Assembly: GCF_001889045.1 (NCBI RefSeq)
Contig: NZ_CP018155.1
Coordinates: 124,001 to 188,000 of the forward strand
Length of the DNA stretch: 64,000 nucleotides
Direction of reading: 5' to 3'
DNA from: Tenacibaculum todarodis
GTDB taxonomy: Bacteria > Bacteroidota > Bacteroidia > Flavobacteriales > Flavobacteriaceae
Positions 44,462-55,165 of the stretch are shown piece after piece (within the stretch, counting starts at the first letter, position 1; each line of letters opens with the position of its first letter). The notes below the pieces were generated by a model. It had not been told where the DNA came from, searched no databases, and saw only the letters and a list, made by a program, of their open reading frames with translations. Made by a program: the position numbers and the translations under genes.

Positions 44462-45625
44462 ATGAGTAAAATATTAATTATAGAAGACGAAGCTGCAATA
44501 CGTAGAGTTTTAAAAAAGATCATTTCTGAAGAAAACGACAGCTATCAAGTTGAAGAAGCTGAAGATGGTTTAGTGGGAATAGAAATGATTGCTAAAGAAG
44601 ATTACGATTTAGTTTTATGTGATATTAAAATGCCAAAAATGGATGGTGTTGAGGTTTTAGAGAAAGCTAAAAAAATAAAGCCAGAAGTTCCAATGGTTAT
44701 GATTTCTGGTCACGGAGATTTAGATACAGCCGTAAATACAATGCGTTTGGGTGCTTTTGATTATATTTCTAAGCCACCAGATTTAAACCGTTTGTTAAAT
44801 ACAGTTCGTAATGCGCTTGATAAAAAAGAGTTGGTTGTAGAAAACAAACGACTAAAAAAGAAAGTTAGCAAGAACTACGAAATGATTGGCGAAAGCGACG
44901 CAATTTCTCACATTAAAGAAATCATTGAAAAAGTTGCTGCAACAGATGCAAGAGTTTTAATTACGGGGCCAAACGGAACCGGAAAAGAGTTGGTTGCGCA
45001 CTGGTTACATGAAAAGTCAGACAGAGCAAAAGCTAACATGATTGAGGTAAACTGTGCTGCAATTCCTTCAGAATTAATAGAAAGTGAACTTTTTGGACAT
45101 GTAAAAGGATCTTTTACAGGGGCAAATAAAGATAGAGCAGGTAAGTTTGAAGCTGCCAACGGCGGAACAATTTTTTTAGATGAAATTGGTGATATGAGCC
45201 TGTCAGCACAAGCAAAAGTTTTACGTGCTTTACAAGAAAATAAAATTCAACGAGTAGGGTCTGATAAAGATATAAAAGTAAACGTTCGTATAGTTGCTGC
45301 AACTAATAAAGACTTAAAGAAAGAGATTTCTGAAGGTCGTTTTAGAGAAGATTTATACCATCGTTTAGCAGTTATTTTAATTAAAGTTCCGGCATTAAAT
45401 GACCGAAGAGAAGATATACCTTTATTGGTAGATTTCTTTGCTGAAAAAATTTCTAAGGAACAAGGAACTCCTATGAAATCATTTTCTAGTGATGCAATAC
45501 AATTGTTACAAGAATATGATTGGACAGGAAATATTAGAGAATTAAGAAATGTTGTAGAACGTTTAATTATTCTTGGTGAAAAAGAAGTTTCTAAAAACGA
45601 TATTAAATTATTTGCGAGTAAATAA
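44462..45625 (+). CDS. NtrC-like response regulator with sigma-54 activator domain but no DNA-binding domain
   Basis: 387 residues. The receiver domain has the phospho-Asp in DLVLCDIKMPKMDG. The AAA+ domain has Walker A GPNGTGKE, a sigma-54 contact loop reading GSFTGA (Ser for the second residue of GAFTGA), Walker B GGTIFLDEIGDM and an R-finger region ending in WTGNIRELRNVVERL. The protein stops about 15 residues later at LFASK, where a Fis-type HTH would normally follow. It must act on sigma-54 without binding DNA itself, or through a partner. No histidine kinase is adjacent. Confidence 0.9.
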   Translation: MSKILIIEDEAAIRRVLKKIISEENDSYQVEEAEDGLVGIEMIAKEDYDLVLCDIKMPKMDGVEVLEKAKKIKPEVPMVMISGHGDLDTAVNTMRLGAFDYISKPPDLNRLLNTVRNALDKKELVVENKRLKKKVSKNYEMIGESDAISHIKEIIEKVAATDARVLITGPNGTGKELVAHWLHEKSDRAKANMIEVNCAAIPSELIESELFGHVKGSFTGANKDRAGKFEAANGGTIFLDEIGDMSLSAQAKVLRALQENKIQRVGSDKDIKVNVRIVAATNKDLKKEISEGRFREDLYHRLAVILIKVPALNDRREDIPLLVDFFAEKISKEQGTPMKSFSSDAIQLLQEYDWTGNIRELRNVVERLIILGEKEVSKNDIKLFASK

Positions 45626-46103
45626 TTTCTTTAACATTTAATAGAGAAATAATTTCTTTATAATCTTTAGCAATTGCTATATCTAATGCAGATTTGTTTT
45701 CATTATCTTTTAATGACAAGTCTGCATTATTTTTTAATAAAAAAGAAACCATATTTGTTTGGTTATACATTGTAGCAAAAATTAAAGGAGAATAACCAAG
45801 ATTGTTTTGTTCATTAATGTTTGCACCGTTATTTAATAAAAGTTCAGCTATATCAACATTGCCTTTAAAAGCTACACCTAATAAGGCAGTATTACCTTTT
45901 GCATCTTTATGATTTACATTGGCATTTTTTTTAATTAAAGTTTTAGCAATTTCTATTTTATCAAAATACGTAGCAAAAACTAAGGGAGTAAATCCTCGTT
46001 TATCTTGTGCGTTTGCAAGTTTTGGAAATCTTTTTAAAAGCGTTTCTATTAAATTAATATTTACTGATTGAATTGCTTCAAAAAAAGTATTTAAAATATT
46101 CAT
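45603..46103 (-). CDS. Ankyrin-repeat protein linked to katG
   Basis: 166 residues of ankyrin repeats (DKRGFTPLVFATYFDKIEIAKTLIK, DAKGNTALLGVAFKGNVDIAELLL, NNLGYSPLIFATMYNQTNMVSFLL), about four in all. There is no signal peptide. Catalase genes of other bacteria are sometimes followed by an ankyrin protein (AnkB with KatB in Pseudomonas) that supports catalase activity; the order here is katG then ankyrin gene. It overlaps the convergent regulator gene by 23 bp. A hairpin lies between it and katG. Confidence 0.85.
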   Translation of the reverse strand: MNILNTFFEAIQSVNINLIETLLKRFPKLANAQDKRGFTPLVFATYFDKIEIAKTLIKKNANVNHKDAKGNTALLGVAFKGNVDIAELLLNNGANINEQNNLGYSPLIFATMYNQTNMVSFLLKNNADLSLKDNENKSALDIAIAKDYKEIISLLNVKEIIYSQII

Positions 46104-46118
46104 AAGTATTGTATTTAT

Positions 46119-46158
46119 AAAAAGGGATAAGCTTTAATAAAATAGCTTATCCCTTTTT
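46119..46158 (-). terminator. Hairpin/terminator between katG and the ankyrin gene
   Basis: A 15-bp perfect stem AAAAAGGGATAAGCT/AGCTTATCCCTTTTT with a 10-nt loop. On the minus strand it follows the katG stop by 7 nt, so it may terminate or attenuate transcription into the ankyrin gene. Confidence 0.8.
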
Positions 46159-46165
46159 TTATTAA

Positions 46166-48343
<2,178 letters not shown>

Positions 48344-48526
48344 TTATATATTTTAAATTTTATGTTTTAATTTTTGACAAAACTACAATATCTTTTTAAA
48401 TAATTTTTATCTATTGTTTTTATTTTAAAATAAGTAAAATCTATTTTATTAAATAATTCTTTGAAAATAAATATTCCCTTTTATCATATTTTGAATAATT
48501 AACTTCTATGTTTTTTATCTGAAGTT

Positions 48527-48541
48527 ATAGTTAAAAGCTAT
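48527..48541 (+). promoter_or_regulatory. OxyR-like box
   Basis: ATAGTTAAAAGCTAT fits ATAGnTnnnAnCTAT, one half of the classical OxyR tetramer site, at all fixed positions. No good second half was found 7 bp to either side. It lies 52 bp upstream of the peroxiredoxin -7 box, a suitable place for an activator. Confidence 0.5.
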
Positions 48542-48593
48542 AGTAGTATCAAAAGTTACCATTAAAATAACTAATTTTATTTTGCTTTATTTT

Positions 48594-48601
48594 TATCTTT
48601 G
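48594..48601 (+). promoter_or_regulatory. -7 promoter box for peroxiredoxin
   Basis: TATCTTTG matches TAnnTTTG, 42 nt upstream of the peroxiredoxin ATG. Confidence 0.55.
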
Positions 48602-48643
48602 TACCTGTTAAAAATAGAATATTAATAATTAAAATTATAAAAA

Positions 48644-49285
48644 ATGGCAACAGCAGTTGGTAAACAATTTCCAGATTTAAACGTAGACGCAATGAACGAA
48701 ATGGGAGATACGTTCAAAATTAACGTCTTAGAAGAAGCAAAAAATAATAATAAGAAAGTGTTGTTATTTTGGTATCCAAAAGATTTTACTTTTGTTTGTC
48801 CTACGGAATTACACGCTTTTCAAGCAGCTTTAGGAGAGTTTGAAAAAAGAAATACAATTGTAATTGGAGCTTCTTGTGATACTCCAGAAGTACACTTTGC
48901 TTGGTTAAATCAATCTAAAGATAACGGAGGAATTGAAGGTGTAACTTATCCTTTATTAGCAGATAGTAACCGTAACTTATCATCAATTTTAGGTATTTTA
49001 GATATTTCTGAAGAAGTTTATGATGAAGCTACTCAAACAGTACAGGTTGTTGGAGATAATGTAACGTATAGAGCTACTTATTTAATTGATGAAGAAGGAA
49101 CTGTTTTTCATGAAGGAATTAATCATATGCCAGTTGGTAGAAATGTAAATGAGTTTTTACGTTTAATTGATGCCTATTCTCATGTTCAAAAAAACGGAGA
49201 AGTTTGTCCTGCAAACTGGGAAGAAGGTAAAGATGCAATGAAACCTAATGCAAAAGGTACAGCTGAATATTTAGCTTCACACTAA
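48644..49285 (+). CDS. 2-Cys peroxiredoxin (AhpC/Prx1 type)
   Basis: 213 residues. The peroxidatic Cys is in DFTFVCPTELHAFQ and the resolving Cys in GEVCPANWEEGK, so it is a typical 2-Cys enzyme reducing peroxides. It is followed 68 bp later by a thioredoxin-like gene, its likely reductant, and is divergent from katG. The intergenic gap to trx holds a 17-bp imperfect hairpin. Confidence 0.95.
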   Translation: MATAVGKQFPDLNVDAMNEMGDTFKINVLEEAKNNNKKVLLFWYPKDFTFVCPTELHAFQAALGEFEKRNTIVIGASCDTPEVHFAWLNQSKDNGGIEGVTYPLLADSNRNLSSILGILDISEEVYDEATQTVQVVGDNVTYRATYLIDEEGTVFHEGINHMPVGRNVNEFLRLIDAYSHVQKNGEVCPANWEEGKDAMKPNAKGTAEYLASH

Positions 49286-49296
49286 AATTTAATTAC

Positions 49297-49337
49297 AAAT
49301 TATGAATTGCGAATGTTTAATTCGTAATTCATAATTT
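49297..49337 (+). repeat. Hairpin between peroxiredoxin and thioredoxin genes
   Basis: AAATTATGAATTGCGAA (49297-49313) and TTCGTAATTCATAATTT (49321-49337) pair over 17 bp with one G-U or mismatch position around a 7-nt loop. It could be an attenuator, an mRNA end or a dispersed repeat. Confidence 0.7.
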
Positions 49338-49353
49338 AAAATTCATCATTATT

Positions 49354-49662
49354 ATGGTACAAGAATTAAGTCAAGATAATTTAGCTGAATTAGTTTCAGA
49401 AAATAAAACAGTTATAGTTCAATATTCTGCAACTTGGTGTGGAAACTGTAGAATTATGAAGCCTAAATTTAAGAAATTAGCTTCTGAAAATGAAAACGTA
49501 GTTTTTGTAATTGCAGATGCAGAAAAATTTCCTGAAAGTAGAAAATTAGCAGATGTAAGTAATTTACCAACATTTGCAACTTTTGTAGATGGTAAATTTG
49601 TAAATCAAGTACAAACGAACAAATTTGATTCTTTAAAAGAATTGGTGGCAGAGATAGTATAA
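49354..49662 (+). CDS. Thioredoxin-family protein
   Basis: 102 residues. The active site is WCGNC (instead of WCGPC), with the cis-Pro in NLPTFATF. It is cytoplasmic, with no signal peptide. It probably recycles the peroxiredoxin encoded upstream. Confidence 0.92.
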   Translation: MVQELSQDNLAELVSENKTVIVQYSATWCGNCRIMKPKFKKLASENENVVFVIADAEKFPESRKLADVSNLPTFATFVDGKFVNQVQTNKFDSLKELVAEIV

Positions 49663-49669
49663 TTTATGT

Positions 49670-49699
49670 CATTCCGAACTTGTTTCAGAATCTCATTAA
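49670..49699 (+). repeat. GTCATTCCGAACTT-type dispersed repeat
   Basis: The sequence after the thioredoxin stop (GTCATTCCGAAC then TTGTTTCAGAATCTCATT) is an imperfect palindrome of a type known to be scattered between genes in flavobacteria. It resembles the GTCATTCCTGCG elements at 62746, 62798 and 63664. Confidence 0.5.
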
Positions 49700-49711
49700 A
49701 GAAAATGTAAT

Positions 49712-49969
49712 ATGAAATTACCTGTAATTAAACACTTAACAAATTTTATAGAAGAAAACGATCAAGATTATTTGATTGAAACTATAGAAACGCTAGAAGC
49801 TTTAACTGAAGTTTCGTCATTAAAAGACGAAGAATTAGATGTAATAGGAGAATTAATATCTAATATGTATGGAGCGTTAGAAGTAGATAAAATGATAAAA
49901 GAAGGAACACCGCAGAAAGAAGCTTTAAATGTTTTTATGAAGCGTGTTCTAGGATCTATTGATAAATAG
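49712..49969 (+). CDS. Small conserved protein (DUF6952-like)
   Basis: 85 residues, acidic and helical (LIETIETLEALTEVSSLKDEELDVIGELISNMYGALEV), without signal or membrane segment. It is recognised as a short family typically found after a thioredoxin-like gene in flavobacteria. The function is unknown; a role with the upstream prx-trx pair is likely. Confidence 0.75.
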   Translation: MKLPVIKHLTNFIEENDQDYLIETIETLEALTEVSSLKDEELDVIGELISNMYGALEVDKMIKEGTPQKEALNVFMKRVLGSIDK

Positions 49970-50036
49970 TTTTTTATATCGTCTTCTCAACATCAGAAGT
50001 TTTCAATAGCTAATTTTGATATAAAAAAAACTGAAC

Positions 50037-50073
50037 AAAATAGTGAGGTTACTGAAAAAGTAGCCTTATTTTT
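50037..50073 (+). terminator. Probable terminator after the prx-trx unit
   Basis: GGTTACT and AGTAGCC pair with one wobble around a short loop, extended by AAAATA/TATTTTTT and ending in a T run, 68 nt after the small-protein stop. The stem is imperfect. Confidence 0.5.
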
Positions 50074-50147
50074 TAAAAAGGGCAGTGATAAAAAACCACA
50101 ACCCATAATTTATTAATTTTGTAACGCTATTTTAGGGCGTCACAAAC

Positions 50148-50309
50148 TTATAATTCGTTATCTTTTTGCTCGTTTACTTTTTTTATTATTGCCTTCAAAC
50201 GTTCTTTATTTCGCTGTTTATCTAGCTTTACTTTATTGATTTTCTGATTCATCAACTTGGTGTGTTTAGCTTTGTTAACAGTGTTTTTTGCTTTTCCTTT
50301 TTTAGGCAT
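50148..50309 (-). CDS. Small strongly basic protein
   Basis: 53 residues from ATG at 50309: MPKKGKAKNTVNKAKHTKLM, continuing Lys/Arg-rich to DNEL. About one residue in three is Lys or Arg; there is no hydrophobic segment, which suggests an RNA- or ribosome-binding peptide. It lies 30 bp downstream of rimK on the same strand, so it is probably its last operon member. No family is recognised. Confidence 0.55.
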   Translation of the reverse strand: MPKKGKAKNTVNKAKHTKLMNQKINKVKLDKQRNKERLKAIIKKVNEQKDNEL

Positions 50310-50339
50310 AAAATATGTTTTCTCTTTTAGAATAATATT

Positions 50340-51215
50340 TTATTCTGCGTGAATTTCTAAATAACGAATAATCTCTTTAGCAATGTTTTTACCTGTTGCA
50401 GTTTCAATTCCTTCTAATCCTGGCGAAGAATTTACCTCTAAAACTAAAGGGCCTTTAGAAGATTGTAACATATCTACACCTGCAACACCTAAACCTAATG
50501 CTTTAGTAGCTTTTAAAGCTGTTTTTTCTTCCTCATCTGTTAATTCTATAACTGTTGCGTTTCCACCTCTGTGTAAGTTAGAGCGGAATTCTCCTTCTTT
50601 TCCTTGACGTTTCATGGCTCCAACTATTTTTCCATCTACAACAAATGCTCTAATGTCTGCTCCGCCAGCTTCTTTAATAAATTCTTGGGCAATTACTCTA
50701 GCTCCAAGACCATTAAATGCTTCTAATACAGAAGTTGCAGCATTTTTAGTTTCTGCTAAAACAACACCTAAACCTTGTGTTCCTTCTAGTAATTTTAAAA
50801 TTAAAGGCGCTCCACCAACAGACTCAACAACGTGCTCTACATCTTTCGTATAATTTGTAAAAACGGTTTTAGGTAAACCAACACCAGCTCTTGCTAAAAT
50901 TTGTAAACTGCTTAGTTTATCTCTAGATTTTACCAATGCTTGAGAAGAGACTGAAGAAAAAACTTTCATCATTTCAAATTGACGAATTACAGCAGTTCCA
51001 TAAAAAGTTACTGAAGCTCCAATTCGTGGAATTATTGCGTCAATATTTTCTAAATATTCACCTTTATAAAATATTTTTGGAGACTTTTTTTCAATCTCAA
51101 TATTACACTTTAAATGATCTACAACTAAAACCTCGTGCTTTCTTTTTTGAGCAGCTTCAACTAATCTTCTTGTTGAGTATAAGTTAGGATTTCTAGATAA
51201 TATTACAATTCTCAT
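50340..51215 (-). CDS. rimK: Ribosomal protein S6--L-glutamate ligase-type ATP-grasp enzyme
   Basis: 291 residues of ATP-grasp fold: [12 protein letters not shown], the Gly-rich loop [32 protein letters not shown], and the metal-binding end [15 protein letters not shown]. It matches RimK, which adds glutamates to the C-terminus of ribosomal protein S6. Its ATG shares a base with the upstream rimB stop (TAATG), so the two are co-translated. Confidence 0.93.
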   Translation of the reverse strand: MRIVILSRNPNLYSTRRLVEAAQKRKHEVLVVDHLKCNIEIEKKSPKIFYKGEYLENIDAIIPRIGASVTFYGTAVIRQFEMMKVFSSVSSQALVKSRDKLSSLQILARAGVGLPKTVFTNYTKDVEHVVESVGGAPLILKLLEGTQGLGVVLAETKNAATSVLEAFNGLGARVIAQEFIKEAGGADIRAFVVDGKIVGAMKRQGKEGEFRSNLHRGGNATVIELTDEEEKTALKATKALGLGVAGVDMLQSSKGPLVLEVNSSPGLEGIETATGKNIAKEIIRYLEIHAE

Positions 51216-51652
51216 TAGTTTTTTTGTTTTAGTTTGAAGGATACATCTTTTTTAATGGCGTCAATTATAAATCTTTTGTTCAAAAATTTTCTTCCCAATA
51301 ATACAGGGAATTTCATTTCCTTACGTTGGCTTAATGTTAAATCAATTGGAAAACTTTTATTAAAAATGAAGATTTCAGTCTGAATCATAAAACGTTTTTC
51401 AGCAATACCATTAGAACTTTTTACCATTTTGGAGGTGTAGTTTTTTGTGGTAAATTCTTTATTGTTATATAAAGGATGCTCCGGATCTAATAACGTAAAT
51501 TGAATTAAAGACTCTTCGTCTTTTTTAATTTCTTTAATATTGATACAATGTATTGATGAGGTATAAGCACCAGAATCAATTTTTAAATCAATGTCAAATA
51601 ATGATAATTCAGGAAAATCTCCTTTATCAAAACGACCAATTGTTATTTTCAT
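51215..51652 (-). CDS. Retropepsin-like protease partner of RimK (RimB-like)
   Basis: 145 residues. The aspartic-protease-like motif is [14 protein letters not shown] near the N-terminus and [13 protein letters not shown] near the end (Pfam Zn_protease/RimB type). Such proteins trim the glutamate tails added by RimK. The one-base overlap with rimK supports joint action on ribosomal protein S6 or another target. Confidence 0.85.
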   Translation of the reverse strand: MKITIGRFDKGDFPELSLFDIDLKIDSGAYTSSIHCINIKEIKKDEESLIQFTLLDPEHPLYNNKEFTTKNYTSKMVKSSNGIAEKRFMIQTEIFIFNKSFPIDLTLSQRKEMKFPVLLGRKFLNKRFIIDAIKKDVSFKLKQKN

Positions 51653-51710
51653 TTATTTAAATTAATAAAAAGTAAAATTAGGTATACTAATTCAATTAAA
51701 ACAAAATTTT

Positions 51711-53267
51711 TTACAAATTAGCAATAGCAGCTTCAGCACAACGTTCTCCGTCCATTGCCGCAGAAATAATTCCACCAGCATAACCGCCACCTTCTCCGCA
51801 AGGAAATAAACCTTCAATTTCTGGATGTTCTAAATTTTCTTTTCTCGGAATATTTACTGGAGATGAAGTTCTAGATTCTACACCAATAATATTGGCTTCG
51901 TTGGTATGATAACCATGCATTTTTTCACCAAAAGCAGCAAAGCCTTTTCGCAATCTTCCACCGATAATTTTTGGTAAAAGTGAATGTAAAGGCGCCGATT
52001 TTAATCCTGGTTGATACGAAGTTTCATTTAAATTTGTTGAGGTTTTTCCATCAACAAAATCAACTAAACGTTGCGCGGGGGCAACCTGACTTCTTCCGCC
52101 TGCGAAAAAAGCAATTTTTTCTAAGTCTTTCTGAAATTCTAAGCCTTTTAAAGCACCAAAATCCTCGTATTTCTTAAAATCTTTATCAATATCTAATTCT
52201 ACAACAATACCAGAATTAGCAAATTTATTATTTCTACGTGAAGGCGACATTCCATTTACCACAACTTCGCCATTTGCAGTTGCTGCGGGAACAATAAATC
52301 CGCCAGGACACATACAAAAAGAATATACGCCTCTGTTATTTACTTGGTGTACTAAACTATAAGCAGCAGCAGGTAATAACTCATCTCTTTCTCCTGAACA
52401 ACTATATTGAATTTGGTCAATTATTTCCTGCGGATGTTCCACTCGAACTCCCATTGCAAAAGATTTTGCTTTTAAGGCGATGTCTTTTTTATGTAATAAT
52501 TCGTAAATATCTCTTGCGGAATGTCCTGTTGCTAAAATAACCGAATTTACAGCCATTTCTGTTCCGTTTTGCAATTGGATAGCTTGTAGTTTGTTGTTCT
52601 TAATTACAAAATCTGTAACTCTGCTTTCAAAATGAATTTCGCCACCAAACTTTATAATTTGCTCTCGAATATTCTGAATAATCTTTGGTAATTTATTAGT
52701 TCCAATATGTGGATGCGCATCAATCAAAATTTGTTCTGTTGCACCGTGAAAAACCAAGTTTTCAAAAATTCGTCTTACATCACCACGTTTTAAAGAACGC
52801 GTGTATAATTTTCCGTCAGAATAAGTTCCTGCACCACCTTCGCCAAAACAATAATTAGAATCTTCGTTTACAAAATGTTCTTGATTTATTGCGCGTAAAT
52901 CACGCCTTCTATCTTGTACATTTTTACCACGCTCTAAAACAATTGGTTTAAAACCTAACTCAATGCAACGTAATGCAGCGTACATTCCTGCTGGCCCAAA
53001 ACCAATAATATGAACTTCTTTTGCGTTAGAAACATCTTTGTAATCAAAAGTGTAGTCTGATTTTTCAGGAATATTTTCGTTGATATAAACGGCAACTTTA
53101 TAGTTGAAAATGATGTCCTTTTTACGAGCATCAATAGATTTTCGTAAAACTTTTACAGCATTAATTTCAGTTCTAGCGATGTCTAATTTCTTAGCAGCTT
53201 TAAAAAGTAAGATATCTTCTTTTCTTTCTTCAATAAGATTTACTCGGAGTTGTAATTCTTTTATCAT
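51711..53267 (-). CDS. FAD-dependent dehydrogenase (COG2509-like)
   Basis: 518 residues. A small N-terminal domain (about 1-85) is followed by the FAD Rossmann motif VHIIGFGPAGMYAALRC, a long middle domain with CFGEGGAGTYSDGKL, and the C-terminal FAD motif FPCGEGGGYAGGIISAAMDG. It is cytoplasmic; the substrate is unknown. Its promoter box and first 15 codons are duplicated in front of the next gene upstream (54126-54192), which makes this copy the probable donor. Confidence 0.87.
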   Translation of the reverse strand: MIKELQLRVNLIEERKEDILLFKAAKKLDIARTEINAVKVLRKSIDARKKDIIFNYKVAVYINENIPEKSDYTFDYKDVSNAKEVHIIGFGPAGMYAALRCIELGFKPIVLERGKNVQDRRRDLRAINQEHFVNEDSNYCFGEGGAGTYSDGKLYTRSLKRGDVRRIFENLVFHGATEQILIDAHPHIGTNKLPKIIQNIREQIIKFGGEIHFESRVTDFVIKNNKLQAIQLQNGTEMAVNSVILATGHSARDIYELLHKKDIALKAKSFAMGVRVEHPQEIIDQIQYSCSGERDELLPAAAYSLVHQVNNRGVYSFCMCPGGFIVPAATANGEVVVNGMSPSRRNNKFANSGIVVELDIDKDFKKYEDFGALKGLEFQKDLEKIAFFAGGRSQVAPAQRLVDFVDGKTSTNLNETSYQPGLKSAPLHSLLPKIIGGRLRKGFAAFGEKMHGYHTNEANIIGVESRTSSPVNIPRKENLEHPEIEGLFPCGEGGGYAGGIISAAMDGERCAEAAIANL

Positions 53268-53288
53268 GTTGCAAAATTACGGAAAACT
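53222..53288 (-). repeat. 67-bp direct repeat, copy A (promoter, ATG and 15 codons of the FAD dehydrogenase)
   Basis: 63 of 67 bases match 54126-54192. It contains TAATTTTG (-7 box, 53272-53279), the ATG at 53265-53267 and the codons for MIKELQLRVNLIEER. The four differences are all transitions. Confidence 0.9.
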
Positions 53289-53328
53289 AATTAGTCACTT
53301 TGAAATTTAAAAGTATAAAATTAAAGAA

Positions 53329-54171
53329 TTATTGAAATGAAAATTTAAAAATATGATCTTTATTATCTATTCTATTTGATGAAATATATCCCTTGTTTTT
53401 GTCAGTAAAGATTAGGCTTAGGTCATCAAACGGAGTGTTGAATTTTTTTAAGTTTATAGGTTTAGACCATTCTTCTTTAGATTTTGTTATTTTGTATAAA
53501 TCAATTCCACCAATACCTCCAATTCTTTTTGATGCAAAAATAATAGTTGAATGATCTTTAAATATTGGGTTTAGAATAGGTGAAGTGTCAGTAAAAATGG
53601 TTCTAGTTTTTACCCATTGGTCATTTTTTAAACTATATTCATTCAAGGAATAAACTCCTCCTTCATTTGTGTGAATTAATAGTTTATTATTTAGTATCTG
53701 AGCATGTCCATAGCTGAATTCGGGATTGCAAAAACTTAGTTTCTTTAAGTCAAATATTTTATTTTTCTTTATTTTTCCTTTGTAAACAGCTAAATTAAAT
53801 TTATTATTACTCGATTTTTTACCTGAAGATTTTGTTAAGTAAATAAGTTTGTTTTTTTTATCATAAAAGACTTGCCCAATATGATGTTTTTGTTTTTTTA
53901 TTTTAATCTTTTTGAGATTATTTTTGAAATCTGAGTAGTATAAATTATAAAATTCTCCATCTCTGTCTGAAACAAATAATATTCCATCTTTATAAACGGT
54001 AGGAGCAAAGTCATTATATTTTACGTTAGTGAAATTGACTAATTCAAATTTAATGTTATAACTATTCTGAGCTAAAAATGTAAAATTTATCAGAATTAGA
54101 ATTGAAAAAAGTGTTTTTTTTATACTTCTTTCTTCAATAAGATTTACTCGGAATTGCAATTCTTTTATCAT
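53329..54171 (-). CDS. Chimeric PD40/beta-propeller secreted protein with a borrowed N-terminus
   Basis: 280 residues. Residues 1-15 (MIKELQFRVNLIEER) copy the N-terminus of the FAD dehydrogenase at 51711. A native-looking signal peptide follows (KKTLFSILILINFTFLAQ). The mature part has PD40/WD40-like beta-propeller repeats (NDFAPTVYKDGILFVSDRDG, IGGIDLYKITKSKEEW, GYISSNRIDN), as in OmpA-family surface lipoproteins, but the protein ends without an OmpA domain. The 16-residue extension before the signal peptide may affect export. It is likely a recent fusion by recombination through the 67-bp repeat. Confidence 0.7.
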   Translation of the reverse strand: MIKELQFRVNLIEERSIKKTLFSILILINFTFLAQNSYNIKFELVNFTNVKYNDFAPTVYKDGILFVSDRDGEFYNLYYSDFKNNLKKIKIKKQKHHIGQVFYDKKNKLIYLTKSSGKKSSNNKFNLAVYKGKIKKNKIFDLKKLSFCNPEFSYGHAQILNNKLLIHTNEGGVYSLNEYSLKNDQWVKTRTIFTDTSPILNPIFKDHSTIIFASKRIGGIGGIDLYKITKSKEEWSKPINLKKFNTPFDDLSLIFTDKNKGYISSNRIDNKDHIFKFSFQ

Positions 54172-54192
54172 ACTGCAAAATTACGGAAAACT
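54126..54192 (-). repeat. 67-bp direct repeat, copy B (captured promoter and start)
   Basis: It has the same structure as 53222-53288, with the -7 box TAATTTTG at 54176-54183 and ATG at 54169-54171. It supplies both promoter and start codon for the PD40 gene. The copies are 904 bp apart, and the PD40 gene fills the interval. Confidence 0.9.
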
Positions 54193-54253
54193 TTGCATAG
54201 AATTTTATTGATAAAAAGAAGGTTTGTAAACAGTTTGAAAAGAGTTAAAATTT

Positions 54254-55147
54254 TTATTTTAAATAAAAACCATCTGTAATTCCTTTTTTAGATACAAATA
54301 AATTAATGTTTGCATATTTTTTTCTGCTTTTTCTTGCATTCATATAAATGCGAAATTGGATAAGTTTAAGTCTTATACTACTTTTAACTTTTTTATTCAT
54401 TTGTTTAAAACTACTACCAGAAGTAAAAATAGCAATTGTAGCTTCAGAAATAGCGTTGCTTAATGGTATTATTATAAAGTCTGAATAGCCATTAAAAGCA
54501 GCAGCTCCCAAATCTAAAAAAGTTTTAGAAAATGAGTTTTCTCCACTAGTTACACCTGCAGAATGGCAAGCATTTAAAAAAATCCAAGTGTTGTTAAAGG
54601 TTTTACCTTCGCTTGTAATTTTAAACCATTTTGCAGATAACCCGAAGGAACCATTTGCTCCTTCATCTATTCTTCCTGTGGCTTGTTGTTCTTCTAATGA
54701 TAGTTTGTCAAAAGCCTTTCTGTCTATTTCAACAGAATTGATACCCACAGCTATTTGAGGGGCAAATTTTTTGTTATCTGTTTTGCTTAAACCAATATTG
54801 TTATGCCCATGAGTACTAATATAAACAACATCAAAATCTGCTAAAAAAGAACCTCTAAACTTGTCTATATTGGCATCGCCATCTTCATATACTTCTGTTT
54901 TATAACCTGCATTGTTAAAATAACGCTCTAGTGTTTTTTTGTTTTCTTTAAATTCATGCTGAAAAGGAAGTAGCAGTAAAGCCTTACCATTTCCAGATGG
55001 TGTTGTTTTGTTTAGCTTGTTTTTTAATAAAACCTGTGTTTGGTTATTTTGAAATTGATTTCCATTTTTTTTTACAGGTATTACATCACTAAAACATATA
55101 GTAAAAAATACAAGTTGATAAATAATAAACATGTTAATTAGCTTCAT
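54254..55147 (-). CDS. Secreted caspase-like (clan CD) cysteine peptidase domain protein
   Basis: 297 residues. An N-terminal hydrophobic signal (MFIIYQLVFFTICFSDV) is followed by a caspase/gingipain-like alpha/beta domain from about residue 50. The catalytic dyad candidates are His in VVYISTHGHNNIG and Cys in FLNACHSAG (the family's HG and AC[HS] motifs). The C-terminal 60 residues are basic and helical. It should act outside the cytoplasm. It lies 18 nt after the OmpA lipoprotein gene and is its likely partner. The substrate is unknown. Confidence 0.75.
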   Translation of the reverse strand: MKLINMFIIYQLVFFTICFSDVIPVKKNGNQFQNNQTQVLLKNKLNKTTPSGNGKALLLLPFQHEFKENKKTLERYFNNAGYKTEVYEDGDANIDKFRGSFLADFDVVYISTHGHNNIGLSKTDNKKFAPQIAVGINSVEIDRKAFDKLSLEEQQATGRIDEGANGSFGLSAKWFKITSEGKTFNNTWIFLNACHSAGVTSGENSFSKTFLDLGAAAFNGYSDFIIIPLSNAISEATIAIFTSGSSFKQMNKKVKSSIRLKLIQFRIYMNARKSRKKYANINLFVSKKGITDGFYLK

Positions 55148-55165
55148 AATCTATTAAATTTTAAA

